This document shows positions 1 through 7,720 of a DNA stretch of 30,107 nt, one piece after another. Below the pieces are notes generated by a model that made no database searches, was not told the DNA's origin, and saw only the letters and a program-made list of their open reading frames with translations. This DNA is from CAZJQD01 sp964548165 [NCBI: uncultured bacterium] (GTDB lineage: Bacteria; UBA8481): assembly GCA_964548165.1 (NCBI GenBank), contig CAZJQD010000043.1:1-30107 (forward strand). Direction: 5' to 3'. Positions within the stretch are counted from its first letter, which is position 1; each line of letters begins with the position of its first letter. The position numbers and the translations under genes are program-made.

Positions 1-125
1 CCGACGGCGGCGGCAAGCAGGGCGCCGAGGTCATCGCCTGGTCGGATCTCGGGTAACCCCCGGATCGCGATGATCGAAACGCATCCTGTCGCGGCAGGAC
101 TGTCGTCGAGGTTGGGATCACGCAC
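1..125 (-). CDS. cofE: Coenzyme F420-0:L-glutamate ligase, N-terminal part (runs off the left edge)
   Basis: CofE adds L-glutamate to F420-0 using GTP, the last core step of F420 biosynthesis in the cytoplasm. Only about 41 residues are visible. Reading the minus strand from a GTG at 123-125 gives an N-terminus containing SIIAIRGLPEIRPGDDLGAL, which matches the typical CofE opening (a short strand, then G-x-P-E-I-x-P-G-D-D-L). The GTG overlaps the end of cofC by 8 nt, consistent with one minus-strand operon cofD-cofC-cofE. An ATG at 82-84 is in another frame and stops after 17 codons, so it is not the start. The ribosome binding site is weak and the exact start is uncertain. The rest of the gene lies outside the window, so activity cannot be judged. 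Confidence 0.72.
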   Translation of the reverse strand, partial: MRDPNLDDSPAATGCVSIIAIRGLPEIRPGDDLGALLAAAV

Positions 126-771
126 GGGGAGCGTCCCAGGATCGAAGCAGCGCGAAAGCGGGCACGGGTGGCGCGGCGGCACGGAACGCGGCGAGGTCCT
201 CGGGAGTGTCGATGTCGAGGACGAGACTGGTGAGCCGCAGGACGCGGACATGCAGGCCCAGGGCCGCAGAACGCTCCAGGTACTCCGGGAACGACGCGGC
301 GCCGAAACGGTAGGGAAGGCAGTCTGGGGGACTTGTCAGGATCGCGTTCGTGCCGTCCTCGCCGACGGCGGGCGCGAAGACGACCGACGGCGAGGGCAGG
401 CATGTATCCAGGAGCGTACGGACGTCCGCGGGATCAAGCGCGGCCATGTCGGCGGGAACCACCAGCTGCCGCTCGTAGCCCTGAGTCACGCTCCAGCGCG
501 TGGCTGCCGTGACCGCCGCCGTCTCGCCGTCGGCGCCGGCGTCGCTCACGACGAGAGCACCGGCCGCTTTCGCTCGCCGGGTGATGGCGTCGCTGTCGGT
601 GATGACCGCGACGTCGACGGTGCTGACGGAGGTGAGGACGGCGAGGGTTTGATCAAAGAGAGCGAGGGCGAGCGCGCGTCTCTGCTCGGGGCTGAGGGCT
701 CCGGCGAGCCGCTTCTTGGACTCGACGGGGTCCTTGAAGGGGACGAGGATGACGGTTTCGTTGGACGGCAT
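118..771 (-). CDS. cofC: 2-phospho-L-lactate (or phosphoenolpyruvate) guanylyltransferase
   Basis: CofC activates phospholactate, or phosphoenolpyruvate in many bacteria, with GTP to make the nucleotidyl donor that CofD uses. The 217-residue length is usual for the family. The N-terminus VILVPFKDPVESKKRLAGAL is the nucleotidyltransferase opening with the conserved K-x-x-x-S-K-x-R-L pattern. VITDSDAITRRA, VVPADMAAL and DIDTPEDL follow in the expected family order. It lies 75 bp downstream of cofD on the same strand and overlaps the cofE start. A TATACT box sits 10 nt before the ATG, so it probably has its own near-leaderless promoter as well as readthrough from cofD. Substrate choice cannot be told from the sequence. 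Confidence 0.93.
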   Translation of the reverse strand: MPSNETVILVPFKDPVESKKRLAGALSPEQRRALALALFDQTLAVLTSVSTVDVAVITDSDAITRRAKAAGALVVSDAGADGETAAVTAATRWSVTQGYERQLVVPADMAALDPADVRTLLDTCLPSPSVVFAPAVGEDGTNAILTSPPDCLPYRFGAASFPEYLERSAALGLHVRVLRLTSLVLDIDTPEDLAAFRAAAPPVPAFALLRSWDAPRA

Positions 772-781
772 GGAGCGAAGG

Positions 782-810
782 AGTATAGGGGAGGAAGGTG
801 GAAGGATGAA
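782..810 (-). promoter_or_regulatory. Predicted cofC promoter, near-leaderless
   Basis: Reading the minus strand, a perfect TATACT -10 box occupies 787-782. A weak TTCATC -35 candidate lies 17 nt further upstream (810-805). The cofC ATG begins at 771, 10 nt after the -10 box, leaving a leader of only a few bases and no room for a Shine-Dalgarno site. Confidence 0.5.
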
Positions 811-839
811 GGAGGATGGATGGACGATGGCGAAAAGGC
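788..839. repeat. Purine-rich GGA/GGAT low-complexity tract between cofD and cofC
   Basis: The plus strand here is almost entirely purine, with repeated GGA, GGAT and GGAA units; the minus (coding-sense) strand is a pyrimidine tract. It lies in the cofD-cofC spacer just upstream of the predicted cofC -10 box. I see no ORF or stable hairpin in it. Its role is unknown; it may only be a low-complexity spacer. Confidence 0.45.
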
Positions 840-846
840 TCGGTGG

Positions 847-1785
847 CTAACCGGCCCTGGATTCGAGAATCTCGGTGGCGAGGCGGCGGCGATCGGCGTC
901 GGTGGTCATCACGGTCTCGGTGACGAGAACGCGGATTCCCAGCGCTTCGATCTCGGCCCGGAGCTCGACATCGGAGAGGTCGATGACGAGGGTGTCGATG
1001 AGGCCGTGGTAGGCCTGGGCCACGCCCACGGCATCGACGCGGAAGCCGGCCGCGGCGAGCATCCGATCCGACGGCCCCTTGAGGGAACGACCGCCGACGA
1101 TGGGCGAGACGGCGACGCGCGGCACGCGCGCGGAGGCGAGGGCTTCGCGAATTGCTTTCACGGCGAGAATGGGTCCGATGCTGGCGACCGGGTTGGACGG
1201 GGCGATGATGATGCGTTCGGCGCCGAGGAGCGCTGCCAGGGCCTCGGGGGAGGCCTCCGCGTGAGCGCTCCCGGAATAGGCCACGGAGAGAATCTCGGGT
1301 CGACACGCTTCGCGGACAAAGAACTCCTCGAAGCTCATCCAACCCCGGGGCGTCTCGACGCGGGTCTCGACGCGGTGATTCGTGGGCGGGAGGATGGTGG
1401 CGTGCACGCCAAGACGCGTGGCAAGGTCCCGGGTAATCGTCGCGAGCGAGTCACCGGAGGCGAGTCGAGCGGATCGAACGATGTGGGTGGCGAGGTCGCG
1501 GTCGCCGAGTTGGAACCAGGTTTCCTCGCCGAGGGCGCGCAGGGCATCGAGGGCCTGCCAGGTCTCGTTCCGGATCCCCCAGCCCTTCTCGGCGTCGACG
1601 ATCCCGGCGAGCGTGTAGGTGACGATATCGAGGTCGGGGCAGACATGGAGCCCGTGCCGGACGATGTCATCGCCCGTGTTGCCGATCACGGTCAGGGAGC
1701 GGGCGGGAAGCTCGCGGTAGAGACCGTCTGCGAGCTTGGCCCCGCCGACGCCGCCCGAGAGAAGCGTGACGCGTGAGCTGGTCAT
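847..1785 (-). CDS. cofD: 2-phospho-L-lactate transferase
   Basis: CofD transfers the phospholactyl or enolpyruvyl group from the CofC product to FO, giving F420-0 or dehydro-F420-0. The chosen ATG gives 312 residues, the normal family length, and places TLLSGGVGGAKLADGL at residues 7-22, the hallmark N-terminal glycine-rich motif. GNTGDD and the later IIIAPSNPVASIGPILAV stretch are also typical. The reading frame stays open upstream to 1923, but those extra residues are not family-like and overlap the divergent FIST promoter. TACGCT lies 6 nt before the ATG, the spacing expected for a leaderless transcript. It is first of the cofD-cofC-cofE run. A nearby luciferase-like oxidoreductase could use the cofactor. 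Confidence 0.95.
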   Translation of the reverse strand: MTSSRVTLLSGGVGGAKLADGLYRELPARSLTVIGNTGDDIVRHGLHVCPDLDIVTYTLAGIVDAEKGWGIRNETWQALDALRALGEETWFQLGDRDLATHIVRSARLASGDSLATITRDLATRLGVHATILPPTNHRVETRVETPRGWMSFEEFFVREACRPEILSVAYSGSAHAEASPEALAALLGAERIIIAPSNPVASIGPILAVKAIREALASARVPRVAVSPIVGGRSLKGPSDRMLAAAGFRVDAVGVAQAYHGLIDTLVIDLSDVELRAEIEALGIRVLVTETVMTTDADRRRLATEILESRAG

Positions 1786-1791
1786 GGGGAG

Positions 1792-1797
1792 AGCGTA
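1792..1797 (-). promoter_or_regulatory. Predicted -10 box for cofD (leaderless)
   Basis: TACGCT on the minus strand ends 6 nt before the cofD ATG, so transcription would start at or next to the start codon. No convincing -35 box is seen at 16-18 nt. It lies back to back with the FIST gene promoter in an 82-bp divergent spacer. Confidence 0.45.
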
Positions 1798-1855
1798 CGC
1801 GTTGCTTCGCCACGCCTCCACCGGAAATCTTCTACCAGCAGGGAGGCCCGAGCCG

Positions 1856-1861
1856 TATGCT
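1856..1861 (+). promoter_or_regulatory. Predicted -10 box for the FIST gene (leaderless)
   Basis: TATGCT ends 6 nt before the ATG at 1868, mirroring the cofD arrangement on the other strand. No clear Shine-Dalgarno site precedes the ATG and no strong -35 box is visible. Confidence 0.45.
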
Positions 1862-1867
1862 TTCCGC

Positions 1868-3061
1868 ATGTCGATGAAGTGGGTTTCTGCTGTCTCCGAC
1901 AAGCCGCGCCTCGCGGAGGCCATGCACGAGGCGGCGGCCGTTCTCTCGGCAAGCCTGGGGAAGGCGTCGCCCGATCTCCTCCTGGCCTTCGTCTCTCATC
2001 ATCATGCCGACCACTTCGCCGAAGTGCCGGGTCTTGCCGCCCTCGCGCTCTGCCCGCGCGTCTTCCTCGGGTGCTCGGCCGGAGGCGTCATCGGTGCCGG
2101 GCACGAGGTCGAGCACCGCCCGGGCGTGGCCTTGACGGCCGCGGTCCTGCCGGGAGTGGACCTCCGTCCCTTCCACCTCGGGCCGGACGAACTGCCCGGG
2201 CTCGACGAGAGCCCGCGCGCGTGGCACGACACCCTCAAGGTGCCGCCAGCGGAGAACCTGCATTTCATCGTCCTGCCGGAGCCCTTCAGTTGCGACGCCG
2301 AGCGACTTCTCCAGGGTCTCGACTACGCCTACCCCGAGAGCGTGAAGATCGGCGGGATAGCCAGCGGGGGGACGTCGCCCGGCGTTAACGCGCTCTTCCT
2401 GAACTCGAGCGTGCACCCTCAAGGCGTGGTCGGCCTGGCTCTCCAGGGCGATATCAGCGTGGAGACGGTTGTCGCCCAGGGGTGCCGGCCGATCGGCGCT
2501 CCGTTCACGGTGACGCGCAGCGAGCGGCAATTTCTCCTTGAGCTGGACGGGCGGCCGCCGCTCGAGGTTCTGCGGGAAGTGTTTCGCTCGCTCTCGGCGA
2601 GAGACAAGGAACTCTTCAACCATTCGCTCTTCCTCGGCATCGTGATGGACGAGTCCCGTGATACGTACCGCCAGGGCGACTTCCTGATCCGCAATATCGT
2701 TGGGGCGGACCAGGAGAGCGGCGCTTTGGCCGTGGGCGCCAACCTGGAGGATCACCAGGTCGTGCAGTTTCACCTTCGCGATGCCGTCACCAGCGCCGAC
2801 GACCTGCAGGCGCTATTGGATCGGTATACCGCGGAGTCCCCGGTGCCCGCAGCCGGTGCCCTGCTGTTCTCCTGCCTCGGCCGCGGTTCTTACCTCTATG
2901 GTCGCAGTGACCACGACACCGGGATGTTCCGCGAAATTGTCGGCCCCATCCCGCTTGGCGGCTTCTTCTGCAACGGGGAGATCGGCCCGATCGCCGGCAC
3001 AACCCACATCCACGGCTACACCAGCGCCTTCGGCATCTTCCGCCCCCTGAAGGGAAGCTGA
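1868..3061 (+). CDS. FIST N/FIST C domain signal-sensing protein
   Basis: FIST domains (F-box and intracellular signal transduction proteins) are proposed small-ligand sensors. This 397-residue protein has only the FIST_N and FIST_C pair with no output domain. LLLAFVSHHHADHF and FLGCSAGGVIGAG near the N-terminus match the FIST_N strand and its GCS-x-G-x-I motif. KIGGIASGG, GVVGLALQGD and the C-terminal GALLFSCLGRG and GFFCNGEIGPIAG motifs are characteristic of the family end. A second ATG at 1874 is also possible. The frame is open back to 1736 but that part overlaps cofD on the other strand. No transmembrane segment is seen, so it is likely cytoplasmic. Its place next to cofD may be chance; no link to F420 is shown by the sequence. 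Confidence 0.88.
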   Translation: MSMKWVSAVSDKPRLAEAMHEAAAVLSASLGKASPDLLLAFVSHHHADHFAEVPGLAALALCPRVFLGCSAGGVIGAGHEVEHRPGVALTAAVLPGVDLRPFHLGPDELPGLDESPRAWHDTLKVPPAENLHFIVLPEPFSCDAERLLQGLDYAYPESVKIGGIASGGTSPGVNALFLNSSVHPQGVVGLALQGDISVETVVAQGCRPIGAPFTVTRSERQFLLELDGRPPLEVLREVFRSLSARDKELFNHSLFLGIVMDESRDTYRQGDFLIRNIVGADQESGALAVGANLEDHQVVQFHLRDAVTSADDLQALLDRYTAESPVPAAGALLFSCLGRGSYLYGRSDHDTGMFREIVGPIPLGGFFCNGEIGPIAGTTHIHGYTSAFGIFRPLKGS

Positions 3062-3087
3062 GCGGCGCCCAGGGGCCGTACGCGGAA

Positions 3088-3115
3088 AGGGCGGGCGCCT
3101 TGCGACGCCCGCCCT
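3088..3115. terminator. Bidirectional hairpin between convergent genes
   Basis: AGGGCGGGCG (3088-3097), an 8-nt loop and CGCCCGCCCT (3106-3115) form a perfect 10-bp, nearly all G-C stem. It lies between the FIST stop at 3061 and the convergent oxidoreductase stop at 3132. There is no T-tract on either side, so it may slow polymerase or protect 3' ends rather than act as a classic intrinsic terminator. Confidence 0.6.
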
Positions 3116-3131
3116 GGTCAACGCTTCGCGA

Positions 3132-4136
3132 TCAGTTCACGGCAAACGTGTCGATCATGAGCTTCACGTCGGGGGACATCGGGTAGAGGATCGGGCAGGT
3201 GCAACCGCGCTTGATGTACTCCTGGACCTTGCGCTTGGCCTGCTCGGGGGTTCCCGAGGCCGAGATGCGATCAACGAGGTCGTCGGGCACGTACTGCATG
3301 GCCTTGGAGACCTGCTCCTTCGTGCACGGCCAGCCGAGGATCGACTGGACCTTCTCCAGGACGTCCTTGGGGCAATTGGAGGCCTTGGCGATGTGCGGCT
3401 GCTGGGCCAGGTACTGGGTCAAGAGCCACTTGGCCTCGTGGCGGGCCTTGTTCTCGTCGTGGTCGACGGAGCAGACGATGAGCTGGGGACGGTCGATGTC
3501 GTTGATCGATCGGCCGGCCTTCTTCGCGCCCTTCTCCAAGAGCTCCATGGCCTTGTCGTTGTACTCGGCGGGAACGCAGTAATTCATGACGCAGCCGTCG
3601 GCGATCTCGCCGGTCAGCTCCATCATCTTGTCGCCGGTCGCGCCGATCATGATGGGGACGTTGCGCTTCTCGCGCCGGCCGTGGACGACGTCCAGCTCGA
3701 CGCCGTTGAGCTTGTGCCAACGGCCCTCGTAGGTCACGCGCTCGAGGTTGAGGAGGCGCCTGAGGAGGATGCAGGTCTCGCGCATGGCCTCCACGGGATG
3801 CGAGCGGTCGACGCCGACGTTCTTGGCGAGGGGATCCCACCAGGCGCCGATGCCGCAGATGGCGCGGTTGGGGGCAAGGTCATCCAGGGTGAGGAAGGTG
3901 GAGGCGAGGAGCCCGATGTTGCGGGTCCAGTTGTTGAGGACGCCGGAACCCACCTTGAGCTTCTTGGTGACGGCGGCGAAGGCGGCCATCGGGACGATGG
4001 CGTCGCGTACGAGCCTCGACTCCGCCTGCCAGACCGCCTCGAAGCCCTTCGACTCCGCGTACTGGACATACTGCAAACCGTCCTGCAGGGAGTGCTTGTC
4101 CTGCAGGTAAAGGGCCATTCTCTTCTGTTCGCTCAT
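3132..4136 (-). CDS. Luciferase-like oxidoreductase, probably F420-dependent
   Basis: This 334-residue protein belongs to the bacterial luciferase-like (LLM) TIM-barrel superfamily, whose members use FMN or F420. [45 protein letters not shown] and [20 protein letters not shown] match the F420-binding subgroup that includes methylene-tetrahydromethanopterin reductase-like enzymes. [21 protein letters not shown] is the conserved phosphate-binding region. Proximity to cofD, cofC and cofE supports F420 as cofactor; this is inference. A perfect AGGAGG lies 5 nt before the ATG, in contrast to the leaderless genes nearby, so it may be translated from the mRNA of the YgfK-like gene 52 bp upstream. 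The substrate is unknown, and methylene-tetrahydromethanopterin reductase activity should not be assumed. Confidence 0.88.
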   Translation of the reverse strand: MSEQKRMALYLQDKHSLQDGLQYVQYAESKGFEAVWQAESRLVRDAIVPMAAFAAVTKKLKVGSGVLNNWTRNIGLLASTFLTLDDLAPNRAICGIGAWWDPLAKNVGVDRSHPVEAMRETCILLRRLLNLERVTYEGRWHKLNGVELDVVHGRREKRNVPIMIGATGDKMMELTGEIADGCVMNYCVPAEYNDKAMELLEKGAKKAGRSINDIDRPQLIVCSVDHDENKARHEAKWLLTQYLAQQPHIAKASNCPKDVLEKVQSILGWPCTKEQVSKAMQYVPDDLVDRISASGTPEQAKRKVQEYIKRGCTCPILYPMSPDVKLMIDTFAVN

Positions 4137-4141
4137 GCGAA

Positions 4142-4147
4142 CCTCCT
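4142..4147 (-). promoter_or_regulatory. Shine-Dalgarno site of the luciferase-like gene
   Basis: AGGAGG on the minus strand, 5 nt before the ATG at 4136, fixes the start and shows that this organism also uses classical ribosome binding sites for internal operon genes. Confidence 0.8.
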
Positions 4148-4150
4148 GAC

Positions 4151-4171
4151 TAAAAGACCGGCGACGCCGGT
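4151..4171 (-). terminator. Short intrinsic-terminator-like hairpin
   Basis: On the minus strand ACCGGC, a 3-nt loop and GCCGGT (4171-4157) are followed by CTTTTA (4156-4151). It lies between the YgfK-like stop and the luciferase-like start. The stem is only 6 bp, so it may be partial attenuation rather than full termination. Confidence 0.45.
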
Positions 4172-4188
4172 AAGACCAGCCGTTCGGA

Positions 4189-6375
4189 TCAACCCACGGT
4201 CGGGTGGAGCCGGTGCGGCATGAAACGAATGTTGACGTAGTTGATGCTGGTGGTGCGCAGGATGCCGTCCATGAGGATGCGCATCGTGTGGTAGGGCTCG
4301 AGGTCGATCTCGTCGCCGGCCGAGGCCTTGCGGGGGATGACGGCGTAGATGGCGGCGTCCGCCGTGCCGCCGGGCCCCGGCAGGAACTCCACCTCGGCCA
4401 TCTCGCAGCTGAACGTGTCGCGGCCGAGGATGGGATCGACGACGAGGTAGTACTCCTTCTTCCTGATCCGGCCGTAGATGCGGCGCTGGCTCTCCTGGAG
4501 CTCCACGAAGAATCCGTCCGTCTCGCGGTGCGCGATCCAGGTCGCGAGCGATCCGAACCAGGAGGGTTTCTCGATGAAGGGGCCGCCGTACTCGGGGCAG
4601 AAGGTGTCGCAATTCCCGCACTCGTTGCAGAAGTCGACGTAGTTCGCGATCTGGTGATCCTTCTTCACCTCGAGCGTGCGGACGTTTCCGGCGAGCCGCC
4701 ATCCGCCGCGTTCGTCGGTGACGACGACGTTGCGGTAATCGATGCGCTGGGGCGTGAGCGGGTAGGTGAAGTTGGCGTCGTTGGGGCAGACCGGCACGCA
4801 CTTGTCGCAGTTGATGCAGTCGAAGAACGCCAGGTGGCTCTCGATGCGATTCGGCGACTTGGAGTTCTTCTCGTTGGCGTAGTACGGGTCGGCCTCGGCG
4901 GCTGCGACCAGGGCAGGAGTATTGAGCACTCCGGCCCAGGCCGCCAATCGTCCCGGCAGGTTCCTGAGGAAGCGCGCGAGGTCCTCCGGTTGCCCCTCGG
5001 CCAGGCCGTCGGCGCGCGTTCGCAGGGGCTCGCCGGGGCTCGCCGCGCTCCCCAGGAACTCCTCGACCACCTCGCGGTGCTCGCCGTAGACGCGATCGCC
5101 GGCGATCTGGTCGCGCAGCTTTACCACGGCGGCGTCGGCGTGGCCGCCGGCGTGCAGGACGTAGTCGGGAATCTCGCGAACGCCCAGCGCCGTCATTCGC
5201 TTCCCTAGCTCGGTGAAGTAGCTCTTCATCCGCGCGTAGCCCTGGGGCCGCAGGAGGTCGGTGCAGACGGTGACGGGGGAGAAGTCCATGGCCACGGCGT
5301 CGGCATAGTTGCGCTTGTCGATGCCGGCGGAGAAGGACATGGGGAAGTCGGTGCCGACGCGGCTACGGAGCCTGTCGGCGAGCTTGATGGCGATGACGTA
5401 GAGCGGTTGGCCGGACATGTAGATGGTCTCGCCCTTGATCCGTCCCTTCGCGTTCAGGGTCTCCAGGGTGTTGGTGAGCTTGACGCCGACCTCCAAACCT
5501 TTCGCGGCCGCCGACTTCTGCAGGCGATAGACGATCTCGATCGCGTGGTCGAAAGCGAGACCCGAGGTGAACGCCGACGGGTTGATCTTGAGGTCGTAGC
5601 CCATGCGCCGGTTGAAGAGGTCCTCAAGCTCGTCCTTGGGGAGCTGGGTGGGGTTGAGCTTGATGATCGTGTTGATGCCGACGTCCCCGATGAGGTGAGC
5701 GACGATCTTCTCGACCTCCTCGGGCGGGCAGCCGTGGAACGTCGAGAGCGTGATGGAGTTGGCGATGCGGGCGGGGAAGGGGTAGTCGCGGTACTTGGCG
5801 AACTCGTCAGGGATGTCCTTGCGGAGCGTGTCGATGGTGGCCGTGGCGTCCATGAGCGCGCGGACGAAGGCCGTGATCGGAGCCTGGCGGATGCCGGCGA
5901 GGTTATAGCCGAGCGAGAGGTCGAAGATCGTGCGGGTGAAGGTGTCCGGGACGTCGCCGAGGATGCGCTCGGCCTTGAGGATCTCGATGATCATCCAGGC
6001 CTTGACGTATTCCCGGAGCGAGTGCTCGATCCGGAGCTCCTGGCTGAACTCCACGTTGAACCCGAGGTTCTCGGCGTCGATGCAGGGGCGGGGGATCTTG
6101 AGCCGGTCGTCGATCTGGACGGTCTTGAGCTCCATGATGCGCGCTCCGACGAGCCAGGAGAGGACGAGGTTCTGGGTGAGCTGGGTGTGGGGGCCGGCGG
6201 CGGGACCGCACTGCGTGCCGGCGGTTCGGCCGTGGAAGCGGACCGAGAGGTCGATGCCGGGGAGGCCCTTGAAGAAGTGCTTCTCGGGGAGATCGAAGAG
6301 GGACCGGCTGGTCATCCACTCGTAGTGAATGCGACGGAGGAGATGCGTCAGGGACAGCGGATAAAGCTCTGCCAT
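4189..6375 (-). CDS. YgfK-like TIM-barrel protein with two [4Fe-4S] clusters
   Basis: The 728-residue product resembles the putative selenate reductase subunit YgfK. Residues 1 to about 480 form a dihydroorotate-dehydrogenase-like barrel, with [40 protein letters not shown] and IKLNPTQL. Two ferredoxin motifs follow: C520-x2-C-x2-C-x3-C530 and C583-x2-C-x2-C-x3-C593, each ending in CP. YgfK is about 1,030 residues because it also carries a glutamate-synthase-small-subunit-like FAD/NAD(P)H domain; no such domain is visible here, so electrons must come from a partner. A promoter TTGCCC-17-TATTTC sits 9 nt before the ATG, back to back with that of tyrS. The luciferase-like gene follows after 52 bp. 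The reaction is unknown; a cytoplasmic redox role is inferred. Confidence 0.82.
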   Translation of the reverse strand: MAELYPLSLTHLLRRIHYEWMTSRSLFDLPEKHFFKGLPGIDLSVRFHGRTAGTQCGPAAGPHTQLTQNLVLSWLVGARIMELKTVQIDDRLKIPRPCIDAENLGFNVEFSQELRIEHSLREYVKAWMIIEILKAERILGDVPDTFTRTIFDLSLGYNLAGIRQAPITAFVRALMDATATIDTLRKDIPDEFAKYRDYPFPARIANSITLSTFHGCPPEEVEKIVAHLIGDVGINTIIKLNPTQLPKDELEDLFNRRMGYDLKINPSAFTSGLAFDHAIEIVYRLQKSAAAKGLEVGVKLTNTLETLNAKGRIKGETIYMSGQPLYVIAIKLADRLRSRVGTDFPMSFSAGIDKRNYADAVAMDFSPVTVCTDLLRPQGYARMKSYFTELGKRMTALGVREIPDYVLHAGGHADAAVVKLRDQIAGDRVYGEHREVVEEFLGSAASPGEPLRTRADGLAEGQPEDLARFLRNLPGRLAAWAGVLNTPALVAAAEADPYYANEKNSKSPNRIESHLAFFDCINCDKCVPVCPNDANFTYPLTPQRIDYRNVVVTDERGGWRLAGNVRTLEVKKDHQIANYVDFCNECGNCDTFCPEYGGPFIEKPSWFGSLATWIAHRETDGFFVELQESQRRIYGRIRKKEYYLVVDPILGRDTFSCEMAEVEFLPGPGGTADAAIYAVIPRKASAGDEIDLEPYHTMRILMDGILRTTSINYVNIRFMPHRLHPTVG

Positions 6376-6384
6376 ATCGCCCTA

Positions 6385-6413
6385 GAAATACCATGAAGCG
6401 AGGGCGCGGGCAA
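6385..6413 (-). promoter_or_regulatory. Predicted promoter of the YgfK-like gene
   Basis: On the minus strand TTGCCC (6413-6408), a 17-nt spacer and TATTTC (6390-6385) preceded by TGG (extended -10) lie 9 nt before the ATG at 6375. The expected transcript leader is about 2-3 nt. The -35 box resembles those of bolA and the SPASM gene. Confidence 0.55.
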
Positions 6414-6433
6414 TGAGCATCATCTTCCGAACG

Positions 6434-6462
6434 TTGCGAGATGGAGGCCCTGCGCTTAGACT
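6434..6462 (+). promoter_or_regulatory. Predicted tyrS promoter (leaderless)
   Basis: TTGCGA (6434-6439), a 17-nt spacer and TAGACT (6457-6462) end 7 nt before the tyrS ATG at 6470. Transcription would begin at or within a base of the start codon. No Shine-Dalgarno site is present. Confidence 0.65.
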
Positions 6463-6469
6463 CGCCGGC

Positions 6470-7642
6470 ATGTCCTCTGACGCCATGAATCTCCTGTTGC
6501 GGGGCGCCGACGGCGTCATCGGTGATCTCGAGGCGCGCCTCAAGGCTGGTAAGCCCCTCCGGGTGAAGGCCGGGTTCGATCCGACGGCGCCCGATCTGCA
6601 CCTAGGCCATACCGTTCTCCTCAGAAAGCTTCGTCACTTCCAGCAGCTCGGACACCACGTCCTCTTTCTCATCGGCGATTTCACGGCCATGATCGGCGAC
6701 CCGAGCGGGCGCAACGAGACGCGCCCGGCCCTGACGGCCGACCAGGTAAAGGCGAACGCGCGGACGTACACGGACCAGGTCTTCCGGATCCTCGATCGCG
6801 AGAAGACCGAGATCGTCTTCAATTCCTCCTGGCTCGAACCGCTCGGCGCCGCGGGCATGTTTCGACTGGCGGCTCGACAGACCGTGGCGCGGATGCTGGA
6901 GCGCGACGACTTCAAGAAGCGGTTCGCGGAGCAGAAGCCGATCTCGATCGTGGAGTTTCTCTATCCCCTGATGCAGGGGTGGGACTCGGTGGCCCTGAAG
7001 TCCGATGTCGAGCTCGGGGGCACGGACCAGCGTTTCAACCTCCTCATGGGCCGCACGCTCCAGGAAGAGGAGGGTCAACCGCCGCAGGTGGTCCTGATGA
7101 TGCCGCTCATCGAGGGCCTGGACGGGGTCAGGAAGATGTCGAAGTCCTACGGCAACTCCATCGGGATCCTGGAGCCGCCCAAGGAGATCTTCGGGAAGCT
7201 GATGTCGATTCCCGATTCGCTGATCGCGCGGTACTTGCTTCTGCTTACGGATACGCCGGAGCCGGAGATCGCGGCCTTGACCGCGCCCGGGCTGAATCCT
7301 CGCGACGCGAAGGCGCGGCTCGCGACCGAGGTCGTGGCGATGCTCTACGGCAGGGAGTCGGGCGACGCGGCGAAAGCCGAGTTCGAGGCGCTCTTCACGC
7401 GCAAGGAAGCGCCGACGGAGATGCCCGAGGTGACGCGCGTGGACGGCGAGGACCTGCCGGCGCTCCTCGTGCGCGCGGGCATGGCGGCTTCGAAGGGCGA
7501 GGCCCGCAGGCTCATCGAGGGCGGCGGGCTGAAGCGACAGCAGGGAGAGACCTGGGTCAAGGTCGCCGCCATCGGGGAACTTCCTGCTGGACCGATCGTC
7601 TTGAAGGTCGGCAAGCAAGGGCGCTACCTGCGCCTCGTGTAG
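6470..7642 (+). CDS. tyrS: Tyrosyl-tRNA synthetase
   Basis: TyrS charges tRNA-Tyr with tyrosine in the cytoplasm. The 390-residue product has the class I signature [16 protein letters not shown] with HLGH at residues 44-47, the tyrosine-site region [23 protein letters not shown] (quoted in part: [17 protein letters not shown]), KMSKS at residues 222-226, and a C-terminal S4-like RNA-binding domain around [20 protein letters not shown]. The HLGH and FDPTAPDLH forms are those of the second bacterial TyrRS type (TyrS2/TyrZ-like). The ATG at 6470 was chosen over the more upstream 6413 because it keeps the usual length and follows a promoter by 7 nt. No T-box or other leader is possible if the transcript is leaderless. 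Confidence 0.96.
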   Translation: MSSDAMNLLLRGADGVIGDLEARLKAGKPLRVKAGFDPTAPDLHLGHTVLLRKLRHFQQLGHHVLFLIGDFTAMIGDPSGRNETRPALTADQVKANARTYTDQVFRILDREKTEIVFNSSWLEPLGAAGMFRLAARQTVARMLERDDFKKRFAEQKPISIVEFLYPLMQGWDSVALKSDVELGGTDQRFNLLMGRTLQEEEGQPPQVVLMMPLIEGLDGVRKMSKSYGNSIGILEPPKEIFGKLMSIPDSLIARYLLLLTDTPEPEIAALTAPGLNPRDAKARLATEVVAMLYGRESGDAAKAEFEALFTRKEAPTEMPEVTRVDGEDLPALLVRAGMAASKGEARRLIEGGGLKRQQGETWVKVAAIGELPAGPIVLKVGKQGRYLRLV

Positions 7643-7655
7643 ACCGGGTTCCCCA

Positions 7656-7704
7656 AGGTCGCCCTCCGGCCTGGAACCGCCGGGAAAGGGCCTTCGGGCG
7701 ACCT
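7656..7704. terminator. Nested inverted repeat between convergent tyrS and debranching-enzyme genes
   Basis: AGGTCGCCC (7656-7664) pairs perfectly with GGGCGACCT (7696-7704). Inside the loop CCGGC (7666-7670) pairs with GCCGG (7679-7683). It sits between the tyrS stop and the end of the minus-strand gene at 7721, and could end transcription from both sides. No T-tract is present. Confidence 0.55.
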
Positions 7705-7720
7705 CTGAATCCCGTTGTGG

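Noticed and set aside
70-1776. 568-codon open frame on the plus strand opposite cofC and cofD
   Set aside because: Gly/Asp/Arg-rich product with no family features, fully antisense to two clear F420 biosynthesis genes; it is a high-GC shadow frame.
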